From the NCBI GenBank assembly GCA_964019335.1, contig OZ025649.1, positions 620,001 through 684,000 on the forward strand: a stretch of DNA of 64,000 bases, written 5' to 3'. Positions within the stretch are counted from its first letter, which is position 1, and every line of letters begins with the position of its first letter. The DNA is from Diplonema japonicum. Its lineage: Eukaryota; Euglenozoa; Diplonemea; Diplonemida; Diplonemidae. Made by a program: the position numbers and the translations under genes. Below, piece by piece: positions 36,490 to 47,317 of the stretch. The notes under the pieces were generated by a model, which did not search any database, was not told where the DNA came from, and saw nothing but the letters and a program-made list of their open reading frames with translations.

Positions 36490-36620
36490 CATCTGTTGTC
36501 GAGGCTACAAACAAGTTGCTGGCAGCGTAATGAGAATTTTTTTATTAGGTAAAACTTTAAAAAGTAACAGTAGTAATGCCCTCATGAGGCGCCAAACTTT
36601 GTTTTTTTTTTTTTTTTCTT
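36490..36620 (+). repeat. Dispersed repeat family B, copy 1
   Basis: Begins ttgtcgaggctacaaacaag, contains ttattaggtaaaac and ends gaggcgccaaact followed by T-runs. Related segments occur at 55897 and 59757. The truncated LINE begins directly after its T-run. Confidence 0.55.
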
Positions 36621-36632
36621 CTTTTTTTTTTT

Positions 36633-38702
36633 TGCTTCGACTCGATCCCCCATGCGCTTACGTTCGATTTAGTGGAGCGTTTAGGCCTCAGCCAACTTAT
36701 CCTGAGACCGATAAAATCCATCTACTCAGACCTAATTCGTCGTTTGCGTTTCCCTATGGGGGTGGGCGCACCGTTCAGAACCACGAATGGAATTCTCCAG
36801 GGTTGTCCAATATCACCGGTCTTCATCAACGCGATCCTCGCTATATTCACCAAGAAATGCACGGCGAACCCTAGAAACGCCCATCCTGTGTCGTATGCAG
36901 ACGACCTAAACTTCACGTCAGCTACCTCGGAGGCCGCGGTGCAACGCTCCGTTAACCTGCTTGGCACCCTCTGCAAGCTCACAGGGATGACTATCCACCC
37001 GAAGAAAACTAAGTCGTTTGGAACGAAGCCCAAGTACTGCGGCAACGTACAGCTGCACGGGGAGACCTTCGACACGTCCTGCAAACTACAGATCCTAGGG
37101 GTACTGGTCTATTTCCAGCCTTGTAGAAGAGAGAACACGAGAGCCCGCAAGGCAATTGCAGAAATCGAGCGCCTCGCAGCAACGAGACTTTACCACAACC
37201 GCAAGGTACAGATCATCGCAGAGAACATCCTACCGTCCGCCTTCTACGGCGTCCTCTTCGACCCAATCCCAGACTCTTGGCTGGTGAAGATGAAGAAGCA
37301 AATCACGTCATGCATCTGGGGTGCACGCAACCCGATGCGTTCCGCCAGTGCACTGCTAGGGATTGCCTACAAAGGACACACCCTAGACCCTTACTCTTCG
37401 GTGGTCTATAAAGCCATTTCGACCCTAGGTCGCCTGTGCACACGACAGTCGAACAAGTCCCTATTCGTGTCGGGCTGGGAAACTTACAAGTACGCAAAGG
37501 AGCGAGATGGAACGCCGTCACTTTCGAAAGGACCATTTGGCAATGCAGAAATATGGCTGCGTGAAATCGGGACGAGATGGAAGGACTTCGTAAAGGAGTT
37601 GCCACGGGGCATGCCACACCTGAAACACGAGGTCAGGGCGCGGTTGAAAGAAAAACTGCGGGGCGAGCTCGCCGAAGAGCGGGACACTTTCAAAGGAATC
37701 GAAACAGGAGTGGACGAGAGGAAGACGAACGTCCTACACAACGAGGTGGCGATCACCAACCCGCAGAAAGCGAGGAGAATCCTCTGTGCCGTTACTGGCG
37801 CCATCCTTCCACTGCACCCTAGAGCCTACGGCGACATGGATGGCACGCGAACGAAATGCCTTGGGTGTGACGCACCCTTCGACATTAGGGGCGGGACCAG
37901 CGACCTCCTGCAGCATACAATTTGGCACTGCCCGGCACACACCGGTTTTAGAACGGCCAACGCCGACCGCGAATGGCTGGTGCAAGAGCACATCAACTGG
38001 CCAATCTGCACCCGCGTACACGGCATCATTACCTCGGACTTGGACATCAGCCTATCGAGGGTCAAGGAGCTCCACCTGATGCTAGCAGAAGTGGCAGGCA
38101 AGCTCGAGAACTTGCACGCCGACAAGCAGGTCAGGTACTCCAAACAGCATTTCTGGAATAGACCATTCCGACCGGGGAACCTCTTAACCCCGAAACCTCT
38201 CCCTTGGTACCACGAGCATGGGCTGCAGAAGAAATACTTCCCAGGCCTAATCCCATTTGTCCTCAACTGGTTAAAGGCCCTAAAATGGGGCGAGGACGGC
38301 GGGCAAGTTTCTAAGGCGGAACTGGCGGTCGACCTCATTGCAACGGAAAGGCTCCACATGGGTGTTGAAGACATAGCATGCTGGGCGAGAAAGCTCGGCA
38401 GGATTCTCAGCGTCTTAGAAAGGATCCATCTAAAAGGGACGGGGAATCATCTGATTCCGGCAAAAACTATGAAGTCAGTACACTCACTACGCACCCTAGG
38501 GCTCCACAGCCATGCCGTCACTGGATACTCCACTCGTCCGATCTTCGCGTCCCCGAAGGTCACCCACTCGATCCTAGAGGAACAAATGCGAACGCATTGC
38601 ATCCTCAACAACTCGCTAGTTGGTTTCACGCCCAAGCTGCTGATGAGATACTACGACGGGCCTAAGGCACTACCACGACAGAAGGGATCAAACACTAGAT
38701 GA
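36633..38702 (+). mobile_element. 5'-truncated LINE with reverse transcriptase domain
   Basis: The element starts inside the RT domain right after a T-run, with FDSIPH (motif A region). It continues with GILQGCPISPVFINAI (motif B-like), SYADDLNF (catalytic YADD, motif C) and a thumb-like helical region. A zinc knuckle (CLGCDAPFD...HTIWHC) follows. The C-terminal part ends GYSTRPIFASPKV and a basic tail. The frame is open for about 690 codons to the TGA at 38702 and has no authentic start codon; the endonuclease and upstream RT blocks are missing. It encodes no complete retrotransposition machinery. Same family as 21655-22824 and 54085-54310. Confidence 0.9.
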
Positions 38703-39886
38703 GTTGATTGTCGTTAGGCGATCCTGTCACATACTGCAGGTTCCCTTCAAAGACACCTTTTTTTTAAGATTAATGGCAGGAAACAAAAAAAAAAGTTTTT
38801 TTTTTTAATGAAAGTATCTTTTTTTTTTTTTTTTAAACCTAATCCAATTTCTTATTTGATGTACTTTTTCCTTTATTTCGCGGCCAGAAAGGAGATAAGT
38901 AGAGACAAGGGGGACGTTCCAAGACAGGAACTTTATCTCATCTCTTTTTTTTTTTTTTTTTTTTTCCCACACAGCGGTGAAAGTAAGGTGATCGGTAATA
39001 AACTAATAGACTTCTTATAATATTTTTTTTTATCGATTTCACAAATTTGGTGGGACGGGGGGGGGGACTATATTTCGTTTTATCAGCGATTGATTTGCCC
39101 CTTTCCTGCCACCCTTTTTGCTCTATTTCTTTAAGAAAACAGAGAAACAAACACAACGACGCTGAAGGCTGTGGATTTTTTTGATTTAATCTTTGGTCCG
39201 CGCCAGAAGCCTTTACTTAGATTTCCTGGCCATAGACTGCTAGGGGAGTAAGCATCTTCGGCATGTTCCTTACATGGCCACGTGGCACAGTACCGCCGCC
39301 GTCTGTGTCGTTTTCAGAGAGCCGAAAGATCAAGAAACTATTGCTATAAATAAAGAATTTTTTTTTTTTTTTTTATATTTTTATAATTATAACGTATCTA
39401 CCACTTTAAGAAAAAAAAAAAAAAAAAAAAAAAAGAGAGAACATTTCTCAAGCCTGAGATGATGAGCGCGATTTTTCCTGCAAATATTTTAAACCCCTAA
39501 AAAGGCGGGGGGGGTTTTTAAACGAGAAAGAGAAAATTTTGGGCATCTAATATTTTATACAGTCCTCTTGGAAATGTGCAAGAGTCTCTTTTTTTTTTTT
39601 TTTTGCCCCTCCTCACCCCTCTGCCCCTCCTCTTTTTTTTTTTTTTTTACCGTATGATAATTACCATTGTGCAGTAAAAAAAAAAAAAAAAAAAAAAAAA
39701 AGGAAATCAAAAAGAAAAGAAGAAAAGAGAGAGAAAGAAAAAGAAAAAGCTACAACTTCTGTGTGTGTTTTCTTTCTTCCTCCAACTCAGATTTTTTTTT
39801 GTTTAAAAGAGTATAGGCAGCTACAGGCAAGTTGTCCGTTTTTCCCTGCTGTAGGTGAAAACGGCTTGCACAAACGACAATCAGCC

Positions 39887-39919
<33 letters not shown>

Positions 39920-40111
39920 GTTACCAGATCGGAGCGGCAGGGTCGTATTTAAAACCACAAACTTCGGAGCCCTTCTATTCTTTTTTTTGAGAGGGTCTTT
40001 CTTTTACATGAATAGGACACCACCAGGGAAAAAATCTAAGAACTTTTTGTTTTTTTTGTTTTTTCCTGGGACGGATTTACATGTATTAACTTTTACCTCC
40101 CTCCAGAAAAT

Positions 40112-40156
<45 letters not shown>

Positions 40157-40379
40157 CTTCCTTACTCCCTCTCCCCCCGGCTTCCTCCCCTTGTACTTTG
40201 TGCCTCGCTACTCCCTCTTTTCTTATTAAGAAAGACCCTAAAGACAGCTTGAAAAGGGACTTTTGAAAGAAAAAAGCCAAAAAAAAAAAAAAAAGAGAGA
40301 GTTAAAAACAAAAGAAATAAATATTTTTCTTACTTCCTTTCTTGAATTGATAACACTAACCTCCCTTTTCCTTATTTGT

Positions 40380-40500
40380 AGGAAGGAGTCTTTGACTAGT
40401 CTAACAAAAAAAGAAGATCTCGGCAAAACGTGTTTTGGTAAGAAGCTTCTCCAGGAACTACTTCTACCATATCACACAAAACAACGGTCAGTTCTTCTTT
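40380..40500 (+). repeat. Dispersed repeat family A, copy 2
   Basis: Contains gagtctttgactagtctaac, cggcaaaacgtgttttgg, cttctccagga and acaacggtcagttcttc before a T-run, in the same order as copy 1. Confidence 0.65.
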
Positions 40501-40611
40501 TTTTCTTCTTCTTTTTTTTTTTTCCCTCTCTACCTACAAATGAATGATCTATCTATTTTTTTTTAAAAAAAGATTTCCTCTCTCTCTCCCCCCCCCCCCC
40601 CCCCCCCCCAC

Positions 40612-40718
40612 CACAAGAACGAGTCTTTGATTCGTCAAAACAAAGAAAACGGGAAAGAAAAATCAACATAATTTTTTTCGGGTATAAAACTTATAACCAG
40701 GTTTTCTACCCCACAAAA
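40612..40718 (+). repeat. Dispersed repeat family A, copy 3 (diverged)
   Basis: Starts caagaacgagtctttgattc, keeps tttttcgggtataaaac and accaggttttctacccc, and ends in an A-run instead of the aacggccagt end. Confidence 0.55.
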
Positions 40719-41153
40719 AAAAAAAAAAAAAAAAAACCGGGGGTGTTTTTTTTTTTCCCTTCTTTTTTTAGGTGGTGGGGATAACATGAAAATATAAGAA
40801 GTACGTCAGATGTGTTGTTCGCTGTTGACCTCCTCGTCGGTCATCACCGGTAGCGCCCGAGTGGAAGAACGTAACGCAGATGCTCAGGGTGACGAACAGG
40901 CAGCAAACTGCACGAGCGCAGAATCTTGGTTACTCGGGACGCCCCGGCTAGGGTTGAGCACACCGCACGCATTAAGGACACGACGCGGAACGCAGAAGAA
41001 GCTACTGCTCGGCCGAGGAGCGCCCCCTGTAATCAAGTAGGTAGTTCGTGCTTCATTGCACGCTTAACGCCACCTAGTGTTGCAATCAAAGCCCCATTTT
41101 TTTTTTGTTTCTCTTTTTTTTTTTTCCTCTTCAACAACCATGAGAAAACCCAT

Positions 41154-41834
41154 ATGCCTGAAGCACAAACAGGGGGAGGGGTCGAAATGATGACAACTGC
41201 AGACGACGATTTTGAAGTGAGATATTTAGAAATGAAGCTTGAAAAGTGCATTAAAAACATTGCAACTATCACCGAAAAGGGTGCTCAGAACCACGATGAG
41301 AGATCGTCTAGACAACGAAGCACAGAAACCAGATGGGGACTGTGGAAAGAGCCTGAGACAATCCCCAAAAAGGAACCCGAAGAAGCTCTTGAAGAAGAGA
41401 CACATTGGCTTGAGCTCAACAAGAGGCTTGAAGTGCGTGTCGCAAGCATGAGCGACACCCTCCACCGTGCACGAGCCCTCTGCCTCAAAGAAAAACTAGA
41501 ACACGAACAGGAGCACATGCGTTTCAAACAAGAAGCGAAAGCTCTGCTAAAACGCCAGCATGCATCCCACCGCTACGACACTTGGCTCCAAACCCAAGCC
41601 TACCTCCGTTTTGTGGACACCGTGGCTTCGATGGCCATTTTAGCAACTACCACTGTTCACACCACCCACCAGGCTGCCCTGCGAAGTGCGTTTGAACTAG
41701 ATCGCCCACACCTCCACTACCCGACATCGCCCTCTGCCCGTAGGTGCATGATCGACTTGTACATTGAAGAGCACCGTTTGAAAGATAAGCTTAAGATCAT
41801 CACTTCCGGGTGCCCTTCCGGGTCCCATGGGTGA
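41154..41834 (+). CDS. Hypothetical helical protein
   Basis: This 226-residue protein is rich in Glu, Lys and Arg, with a predicted coiled coil over about residues 75-150 (ELNKRLEVRVASMSDTLHRA, then LKEKLEHEQEHMRFKQEAKA). A less charged helical segment follows (residues 150-185). No family, signal or membrane segment is recognised. A small out-of-frame ATG at 41140 could give a uORF of 16 codons. The coiled-coil pair gene begins 144 nt downstream, so co-transcription is likely. Confidence 0.7.
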   Translation: MPEAQTGGGVEMMTTADDDFEVRYLEMKLEKCIKNIATITEKGAQNHDERSSRQRSTETRWGLWKEPETIPKKEPEEALEEETHWLELNKRLEVRVASMSDTLHRARALCLKEKLEHEQEHMRFKQEAKALLKRQHASHRYDTWLQTQAYLRFVDTVASMAILATTTVHTTHQAALRSAFELDRPHLHYPTSPSARRCMIDLYIEEHRLKDKLKIITSGCPSGSHG

Positions 41835-41929
41835 GAGATTAGAAGAAAAGAAGAAGGAAAAAGAAAGAAAGAGATAAAAGCTTTTTATTTTTCTCGTGTT
41901 ATTTGTAGAGGTTTGGCGTGATTTCTCCC

Positions 41930-44310
41930 TTTTATTGTTACTGATAAAACAACAGGGGGAGGTGACGGTGGTGGGACATGTGGGAAATGACACAGGGGGA
42001 GGGCCCAGGGCCTGGGGGCTCGCCTGCGGTATTCGGAACGCCCACAACACGCATGAGCCCTTTCCAGGCTGACCTGCGGAGCATCAGCCCCGTGCGTGTG
42101 AGCAGGACGCCTGTGGAGCTGTTGTACCCCACGCAAGATGAAATGGAGTCAGACAGAAGGCCGGAGGACGACGTGAGGGCACTTCGAGAGGAGGTGCGGA
42201 GGCTTGCGCGCATGGTTGAGGAACGGGGGCCTGCGGTGGATCTTTTGTACCCGCAGCAAGACGAGGTGGACGAGAGGAACTTGATACAAGCACTGCAGGG
42301 GGAGGTGGAAGGGTTGAACAGAAAGGTGCAACGACAGGAGCAGGAGCTCGTGAGCATCCACGAAAACCCCAAGCAGAAAAGCGACACAGCGTTGCTGCTG
42401 CTGCAAGACACCCTGGGGATCGCACCTGGCCCAAATACCGCTGACACAGGCCTGAGAGAGAGCTTCGGCAGCTTCGTCTCGAATATCGTAAAAGAGCACC
42501 TTGCTTCCATGTGGGAAGACTCGTCAGTGGCCACTCCCGTGTTTTTACAGAGAGAGGTAGCTGCAGTGACCCAAGAGCATGAGAAGGGAGACCTGGCAGT
42601 CGAAAGCAAGTTCAACGAGACACTAGCAAGTCTAGGCCCACGGGTCACCGCGTTGGAAGCAGCGGTGGGAACGATACAGGAGGCGGAGGGCACGTGGGAG
42701 TCAGGCACGGACGACAAGCTACAGGCCATCAAGGGGGAATTGTTGAACACAGTGCAAGAAATGCTTGACGAACAAACTAACTCCACGGCAGGTTACTTCG
42801 AAGAGGTGTGGCAGCACACGGCACACACGGAGGATGTACTGCAGAAGGAGCTAGGGGGCTTGAAGAAAGAAGTGGAGGCTCTCAGTAGACTGCAAGGGCA
42901 GATGAAGGAAGAGGTTTCTCGGAATAGTGCGAAGCTCAGGAGTCTGCAGAGGGAGCTGGACGAGTCCCACGGGGGTACAGACGGGCTGGTGGGATCAGTG
43001 GAAGAGTTGCACGAGACTGTCACACGGATGAGGGGCGAGACGGCAACACGACTCGAGCTGGAGGCAGAGGCGATGGACCGGGTGCGAGAGTCGTTGGAAG
43101 TGCTGGAAGTGAGCAAGGCAGCCACATCTGCAAAGGTGGCACGGCTCGTTGACGAAGCACAGACATTGAAGATGTCTACTTCAGACCTGAGGGAAACCCT
43201 GCAAGAGGTAGAAGACGGGCATGGGAACAGGTTAGCACTGCTGGAGAGCAATGACAAGCGACGCGAGGGGTGGGAAAGGAATGTGCGAAGGCTGGAGAGC
43301 AGGGTGTTGGAGCTGGGCGAGAAGCTGGACGACACTGATGCGGAGGTGAAAAGGGTCGCAGACAGCAGGCGAGCGCACGACCTGAAACCCATGTACGAGC
43401 ATGTGCGGAAGGTGGAGCAGAAACTGGAAGGGGTGATGAGCGAGAAGTTTGAAGTGATCCACAAGAAGATTCAAGAGGTGCGGAACTCAAGAGACATCGC
43501 CAAGCTGGAGGCTGAGATACGGGAACTGTGGATGAAGAAGGCGGACGTGATGGCGGTGGAGGAAAAGCTTGCAGATCTGCAGCCGATCATCGAGTCGCTG
43601 GGTGCAACGAATCAAGGAACACACTGGGAACTGATGGAGGGGGCGGAGCGCAACGGTCAGGAACTAACAGACCTGAGGAGCACCTGCCGAGGCCATTCAG
43701 ACAGATTGGGCAACTTGGAAGAGCAGTATCTGGGAACAGTGCACTCGCTGAAGGAGCTGAAAGGGTACCTTCGCACTGTGGCAGACAACAACGACCTCAT
43801 AGAGTCACTGCGGGATGATGTGAGGAGGGTGCGGAGCGAAACGCAAACCGCTCTCCCCCTCATCATGCGCACCCTGCAGCAGGCATCGCTCCTTGTGGAC
43901 GACTCGTTCACGTTACCGAACTCTGAACCTGCTTCCGCTCCTCAAACCCCGGCCTTCAATGCCCGAGGTGCCGCCAGAAACTTCTTCACCAGCCAAGTCG
44001 AGCGAGTCTCTACCCTGTCCCAGTAGACGGCATCGATGGCAGCAGGGCTAAAAAAAGAAAAGAAAAGAGTTTAAAGTATTGTTGTTTTTGGTCTTTCGTT
44101 GCTAGATTCTGTTTAAAATTTCTTTTGCGCACTTTTCTATTCTTCCGATCCGTTTCTACCCTTTTTTTTTTTTTTTTTCATCCATCACGAATGAGAAGAA
44201 AAGGGGGGAATGAATGTATCTCTCCTCCTTTCCTCCCTTCAGATCAAATTGAATAGCTCCACTTCTCCCCTCACGTGTATTTAGAAGAAAAGAAGAAAAA
44301 AAGAGGAAGC
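41930..44310 (+). repeat. Segmental duplication, copy 1
   Basis: Pairs with 47318-49690 at an offset of 5381 over the gene. The coding part (41978-44026) appears identical in all compared stretches, while about 45 nt upstream and 280 nt downstream align only with substitutions and indels. Confidence 0.85.
41978..44026 (+). CDS. Long coiled-coil protein, copy 1
   Basis: This 682-residue protein is nearly all coiled coil from about residue 50 to 640. The N-terminus has two copies of a short motif (PVELLYPTQDE and AVDLLYPQQDE), each followed by a heptad segment with LREEVRRL or LQGEVEGL. The C-terminus is Ser/Pro/Ala-rich and short. No membrane segment, signal or known motor or kinase domain is present. 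A filamentous cytoskeletal, flagellar or basal-body role is typical for such proteins but not shown. The predicted protein is the same as that of 47359-49407. The ATG used is the first one after the T-rich leader and is shared by both copies. Confidence 0.85.
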   Translation: MWEMTQGEGPGPGGSPAVFGTPTTRMSPFQADLRSISPVRVSRTPVELLYPTQDEMESDRRPEDDVRALREEVRRLARMVEERGPAVDLLYPQQDEVDERNLIQALQGEVEGLNRKVQRQEQELVSIHENPKQKSDTALLLLQDTLGIAPGPNTADTGLRESFGSFVSNIVKEHLASMWEDSSVATPVFLQREVAAVTQEHEKGDLAVESKFNETLASLGPRVTALEAAVGTIQEAEGTWESGTDDKLQAIKGELLNTVQEMLDEQTNSTAGYFEEVWQHTAHTEDVLQKELGGLKKEVEALSRLQGQMKEEVSRNSAKLRSLQRELDESHGGTDGLVGSVEELHETVTRMRGETATRLELEAEAMDRVRESLEVLEVSKAATSAKVARLVDEAQTLKMSTSDLRETLQEVEDGHGNRLALLESNDKRREGWERNVRRLESRVLELGEKLDDTDAEVKRVADSRRAHDLKPMYEHVRKVEQKLEGVMSEKFEVIHKKIQEVRNSRDIAKLEAEIRELWMKKADVMAVEEKLADLQPIIESLGATNQGTHWELMEGAERNGQELTDLRSTCRGHSDRLGNLEEQYLGTVHSLKELKGYLRTVADNNDLIESLRDDVRRVRSETQTALPLIMRTLQQASLLVDDSFTLPNSEPASAPQTPAFNARGAARNFFTSQVERVSTLSQ

Positions 44311-44711
44311 ACTTCCGGATTCTGGATTTAACGCTTGCCACGTACTAATGTATAAGCTGTGTATTTCTTGCAATGGAGGCTCAGTTTCACGGCCAGTCTT
44401 TTGTTTTCTATTTTCTTCCCTCCCCCCTCCCCCCCACTTAAGTTTTAGAGTTTGTAACATGGCAACTTATCTACATTCCCACCCCCACTTTTTTTGTTTT
44501 GTTTTTATTGTCTAGTACCCCTTTGGAGTGGGTGAGGGGGTCCAGTGGACACGTGAAGGCGGCATAGTTAGAACACAAAAAGAGGCGTGCCTCCAGCGCA
44601 GCCATGGGAGAACGTGAGATCGCTACCATTGGCCCCGTCGGTGGCTTTGATAGAAAGGGCTGAGGGAAATTATCGAAAAGAACGGACAAAAAGGGGGCCG
44701 TTTCCTACATA
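44027..44711. other. Intergenic region downstream of coiled-coil copy 1
   Basis: The first ~280 nt align with the downstream flank of copy 2 (shared tttcatccatcacgaatgag). The rest is unique, with C-rich and T-rich tracts, and ends at the transposon's TA target. Confidence 0.6.
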
Positions 44712-44716
44712 CTGTA

Positions 44717-44805
44717 AAACGAAAAACTCCCGGACGGAAAAATGTCCGAGTTTTTTTGGCGTCCGGGAATTTTTCCGCCCGGGAGTTTTTCCGTCCGGGA
44801 ATTTT
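44717..44805. repeat. Subterminal palindromes, left transposon end
   Basis: tcccggacggaaaaa is followed by its inverted copy tttttccgtccggga, with a related middle pair, so the end can fold into nested hairpins. Confidence 0.7.
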
Positions 44806-45005
44806 TTTTAGGTAAGGCCGTCAGGGGGCCTGGTCCACTACCACCTACATACTGGCCTGGGCTGCAAACGGCAACCGCGCGAAGAAACCCCCAGGGTTCC
44901 CTTTCTGCATCTTTGTCCTCCCTTGCTGCCCCTGCTGCCTGCAATCAGCTTGTCGAGCCTTCGTGTGGCCTACTACCTTTCTTAATAGATGCTTTACAGC
45001 TGCGT

Positions 45006-45586
45006 TCAACCCAATATCCATCGGTTAAACCATGTAGGTGAGCCCAGGGGGACAAAAGCAATGTGCACGTTTGCGCCTGCGAACAACTCTACGAACCTAT
45101 AGGCATAGGTCGTGTGAGAGTTGTGGTCGCCGACAAGCAGCAGAATCGGCCCGTTCGGCAAAACCATGGGAATCGATGATTTATAGCAAAAAGGAAGAAA
45201 CAGCTCCGTAACCCAGATACCGAGTATCATAATTAGCCCAATGATTGGGCGATGCCGTTAGGCTCCATTCGGGGGTGCTTGACCGGGGCACGGATAATCC
45301 CTGCCGGTTGCGTTTCCGCTTTGCCTTTGTATTTAACCATCCAGCCAAGGAAACAGCCAGCTGTTCGGTTATAGCCCGTTTTGTCCCCCAAGCCACGGAC
45401 TTTTACGACCTTAGCACCCCTTTTTGTTTTGGTTTTTAACCCCGTATTCCAGACCAATTCCGGCCTTACTTTATGGGTGTCGATTATGGACCTGAATTCC
45501 ATGGTGAAACAGCGTGCCTTCTCGTTGTCCTTCTCGTTTCCGGGCTTTCCGGAGGTGGCTTGCGGCTTTTGTCTTTCTTGCTGCAA
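45006..45586 (-). pseudogene. Decayed DDE transposase (pogo/Tigger-like)
   Basis: Three overlapping - strand frames together resemble a DDE_1 transposase core. 45233-45586 includes ELVWNTGLKTKTKRGAKVV, where intact members usually have an N-x-D-E-T-G motif, so the first catalytic Asp is missing. 45006-45230 includes ILLLVGDHNSHTT, matching the second catalytic block, followed by IAFVPLGSPTWFNRW in place of the usual LPP-T-LQPLD. Frameshifts separate the pieces and the N-terminal DNA-binding part is not recognisable. The element cannot make an active enzyme. Confidence 0.7.
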
Positions 45587-46255
45587 GGTTTTGTCAGCCT
45601 AGCCAGTGGAAAAGGACAGTGCCCCACCAAAGTCTACCAGGTCTGTCTTTCGGGCTGGATTGGCGCACAGCAGCCGTTCTGCATAGGTGCATATTAGTTG
45701 TGCTGGGATAGGCTCACCAAGCCCGTTTACCTATCGACTCAAGCAAAAACCTTTCAGCCCCCGAAGGATGCTAAATCCCGTATTGGGCGATACGCAGCTA
45801 TCACGGCGTCGCGGCGGCCAGGGTGTGGTAGGGTGGAATAGCAACGTCCAGTATTTCCGTCTGGAAGAAACCGGGGGCTCTGTTGAACCTGTTGCTGCCG
45901 TCTGAGGCAGAGGCCGCCAAGCTGCTTTCGGGGGTTTGTACTGGCCCGGTGTAAGGAGTTTATCTCCTCCACCTCTCGGGGGTGAGCTGGCCGGGGGTGT
46001 CAGCACCAAAGTTGGGCCCCTCACAAGCCAGCTGCTCAACGTGCCTTGGGTAGTCGAACTGGTCAATCTGACGAAAGAAGTACGTGTTTATGAGAAGTTA
46101 AAGATCCCGTGGGTGCTGTTTGTTGGTGCATTGAAAGGGGAAGAAAAATTCAAACTGCCACGCAGGGTGACATTTTGGCTCTGCACAAGGAATAAAGCCC
46201 TTCCAGGCAAACGTGGTGGAGCTGCTACCCCCCTTAAGTAAAAAAACTTCTTCCC

Positions 46256-46336
46256 AGAAAAACTCCCGGACGGAAAAATGTCCAGGTTTTTTTGGTGTCC
46301 GGGAGTTTTTCTGTCCGAGAATTTTTCCGTCCGACA
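46256..46336. repeat. Subterminal palindromes, right transposon end
   Basis: The same units as at the left end (cccggacggaaaaatgtcc, gtccgggagtttttctgtcc), slightly diverged, in the same left-to-right order. Confidence 0.7.
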
Positions 46337-46479
46337 TTATTCGTTTACAGTATTTGTTTTGGACGTTTTTTTCCAAGCCGTTTGGGGCCCACCCTGCCCT
46401 AGCTTTCCCCCGTACATGCATGTGTGCTGTCCCCCTGAAGAATTTAAGAATTTATCTGTGGCAAAAGAACTTTAAAAGA

Positions 46480-47241
46480 ATGCGGTTCACCGCAGTGGCG
46501 TGCCTACCCTATGATGCCCCCCTCCTGAAAAAACGTCCCAATTGTTTTACAGTATTTCGAGAAAAAAAGAAGCGAAGGCTAACAGGTTACACGGGAATTA
46601 AACGAACCAAGATGTTCTGGGATGATGCCGCCATTGAGATTCTTCACAAGCACCTTAACGAATATGAGGAACGTGGCCATGCACACACACTCAGAGGGAT
46701 CGCTGCCGTCAAATGCGAGCTAGATGCAGTTGGGCATTTCTACACCACCAGACAAATCATTGGAAAGCTACAAACTGTTTCAAATTGCTCGGTGCCAGGA
46801 GAAGAGGCCTCGAACAAGAAGGTTGAGAACAAGCCGAGATTGGACAAGCCCTCGAAGAAAAGGAAGGTGGGCCGCCGCCCACGGCCTGCTCAGGACACCA
46901 TGTCGACAGGCACGCAGACGCCTCCTGGTTCGCCCAGAAAGGTGGACCTGGAGGACACAGAGACACCTGACGTACATCACTTGTCAACAGGCACGCAGAC
47001 CCCGCCGCCCTCGCCAAGGGCTGTAGACAACAATGAGACAATGTGTCCTATCCCTGCTGAAAATATTTCCGAGCTCGTCGCTGACGGCGCGGTCGAGGCG
47101 CAGCAGTTACCTGTGCTGCTGCAAGCTGAGGCTTTGCAAGTCGTGGCTGACCAAGCGGCGGCGGACCCTTTGGCGAAGACAGAGGTGGCAGCAGTGCATC
47201 CGTCTCTTGAGTATCCGCGTCACATGTGTGCTGTGTCGTAA
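46480..47241 (+). CDS. Myb/SANT-like DNA-binding protein
   Basis: The chosen ATG at 46480 gives 253 residues; the next one at 46612 (MFWDDAAIEIL) would give 209 and begins at the domain. The frame extends further upstream into the transposon end, which is not taken as coding. The domain (residues ~45-100) has the trihelix layout WDDAAIEILHKHLNEY ... GIAAVKCELDAVG-FYTTRQIIGKL, with conserved Trp and the final x-Q-I-I-G-K-L helix. A basic KKRKVGRR segment, probably a nuclear signal, follows, then two STGTQTPP-SPR repeats. A DNA-binding role is likely; whether it is a host gene or transposon-derived is open. Confidence 0.65.
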   Translation: MRFTAVACLPYDAPLLKKRPNCFTVFREKKKRRLTGYTGIKRTKMFWDDAAIEILHKHLNEYEERGHAHTLRGIAAVKCELDAVGHFYTTRQIIGKLQTVSNCSVPGEEASNKKVENKPRLDKPSKKRKVGRRPRPAQDTMSTGTQTPPGSPRKVDLEDTETPDVHHLSTGTQTPPPSPRAVDNNETMCPIPAENISELVADGAVEAQQLPVLLQAEALQVVADQAAADPLAKTEVAAVHPSLEYPRHMCAVS

Positions 47242-47317
47242 GGCCTTCAGCACCAACCATCTCTCATTCAGCTTATTCTAGCTCTTTATATATTCTCTGC
47301 ATTTCTGTTCTTTTGAC

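Larger units (their letters stand above)
31916..36632. other. Long non-coding, homopolymer-rich region
   Basis: About 4.7 kb made of T-runs (up to ~35), A-runs, G-runs of 13-22 (31997, 33485, 33967, 35256) and short AT-rich stretches. It holds a CT microsatellite, one copy of repeat family A and one of family B. Frames here encode mainly Phe, Lys or Leu runs and were not accepted as genes. Confidence 0.7.
38703..41153. other. Non-coding, homopolymer-rich region
   Basis: Contains T-runs up to ~45 (40111-40156), A-runs and a C-run (40590), plus two copies of repeat family A. A 240-nt stretch of balanced composition (40800-41040) may be an old gene or LINE remnant. A T/C tract (41095-41130) precedes the next gene. 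Confidence 0.6.
44712..46350 (-). mobile_element. pogo/Tc1-like DNA transposon with terminal inverted repeats, 1.64 kb
   Basis: The left end reads TA|ctgtaaaacgaa and the right end, reverse-complemented, TA|ctgtaaacgaa, giving imperfect ~30-nt inverted repeats flanked by TA, the target duplication of Tc1/mariner-pogo elements. Both ends continue into palindromic repeats made of tcccggacggaaaaa and its complement. The interior carries a broken transposase on the - strand. The element sits between the two copies of the coiled-coil gene. Confidence 0.75.
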
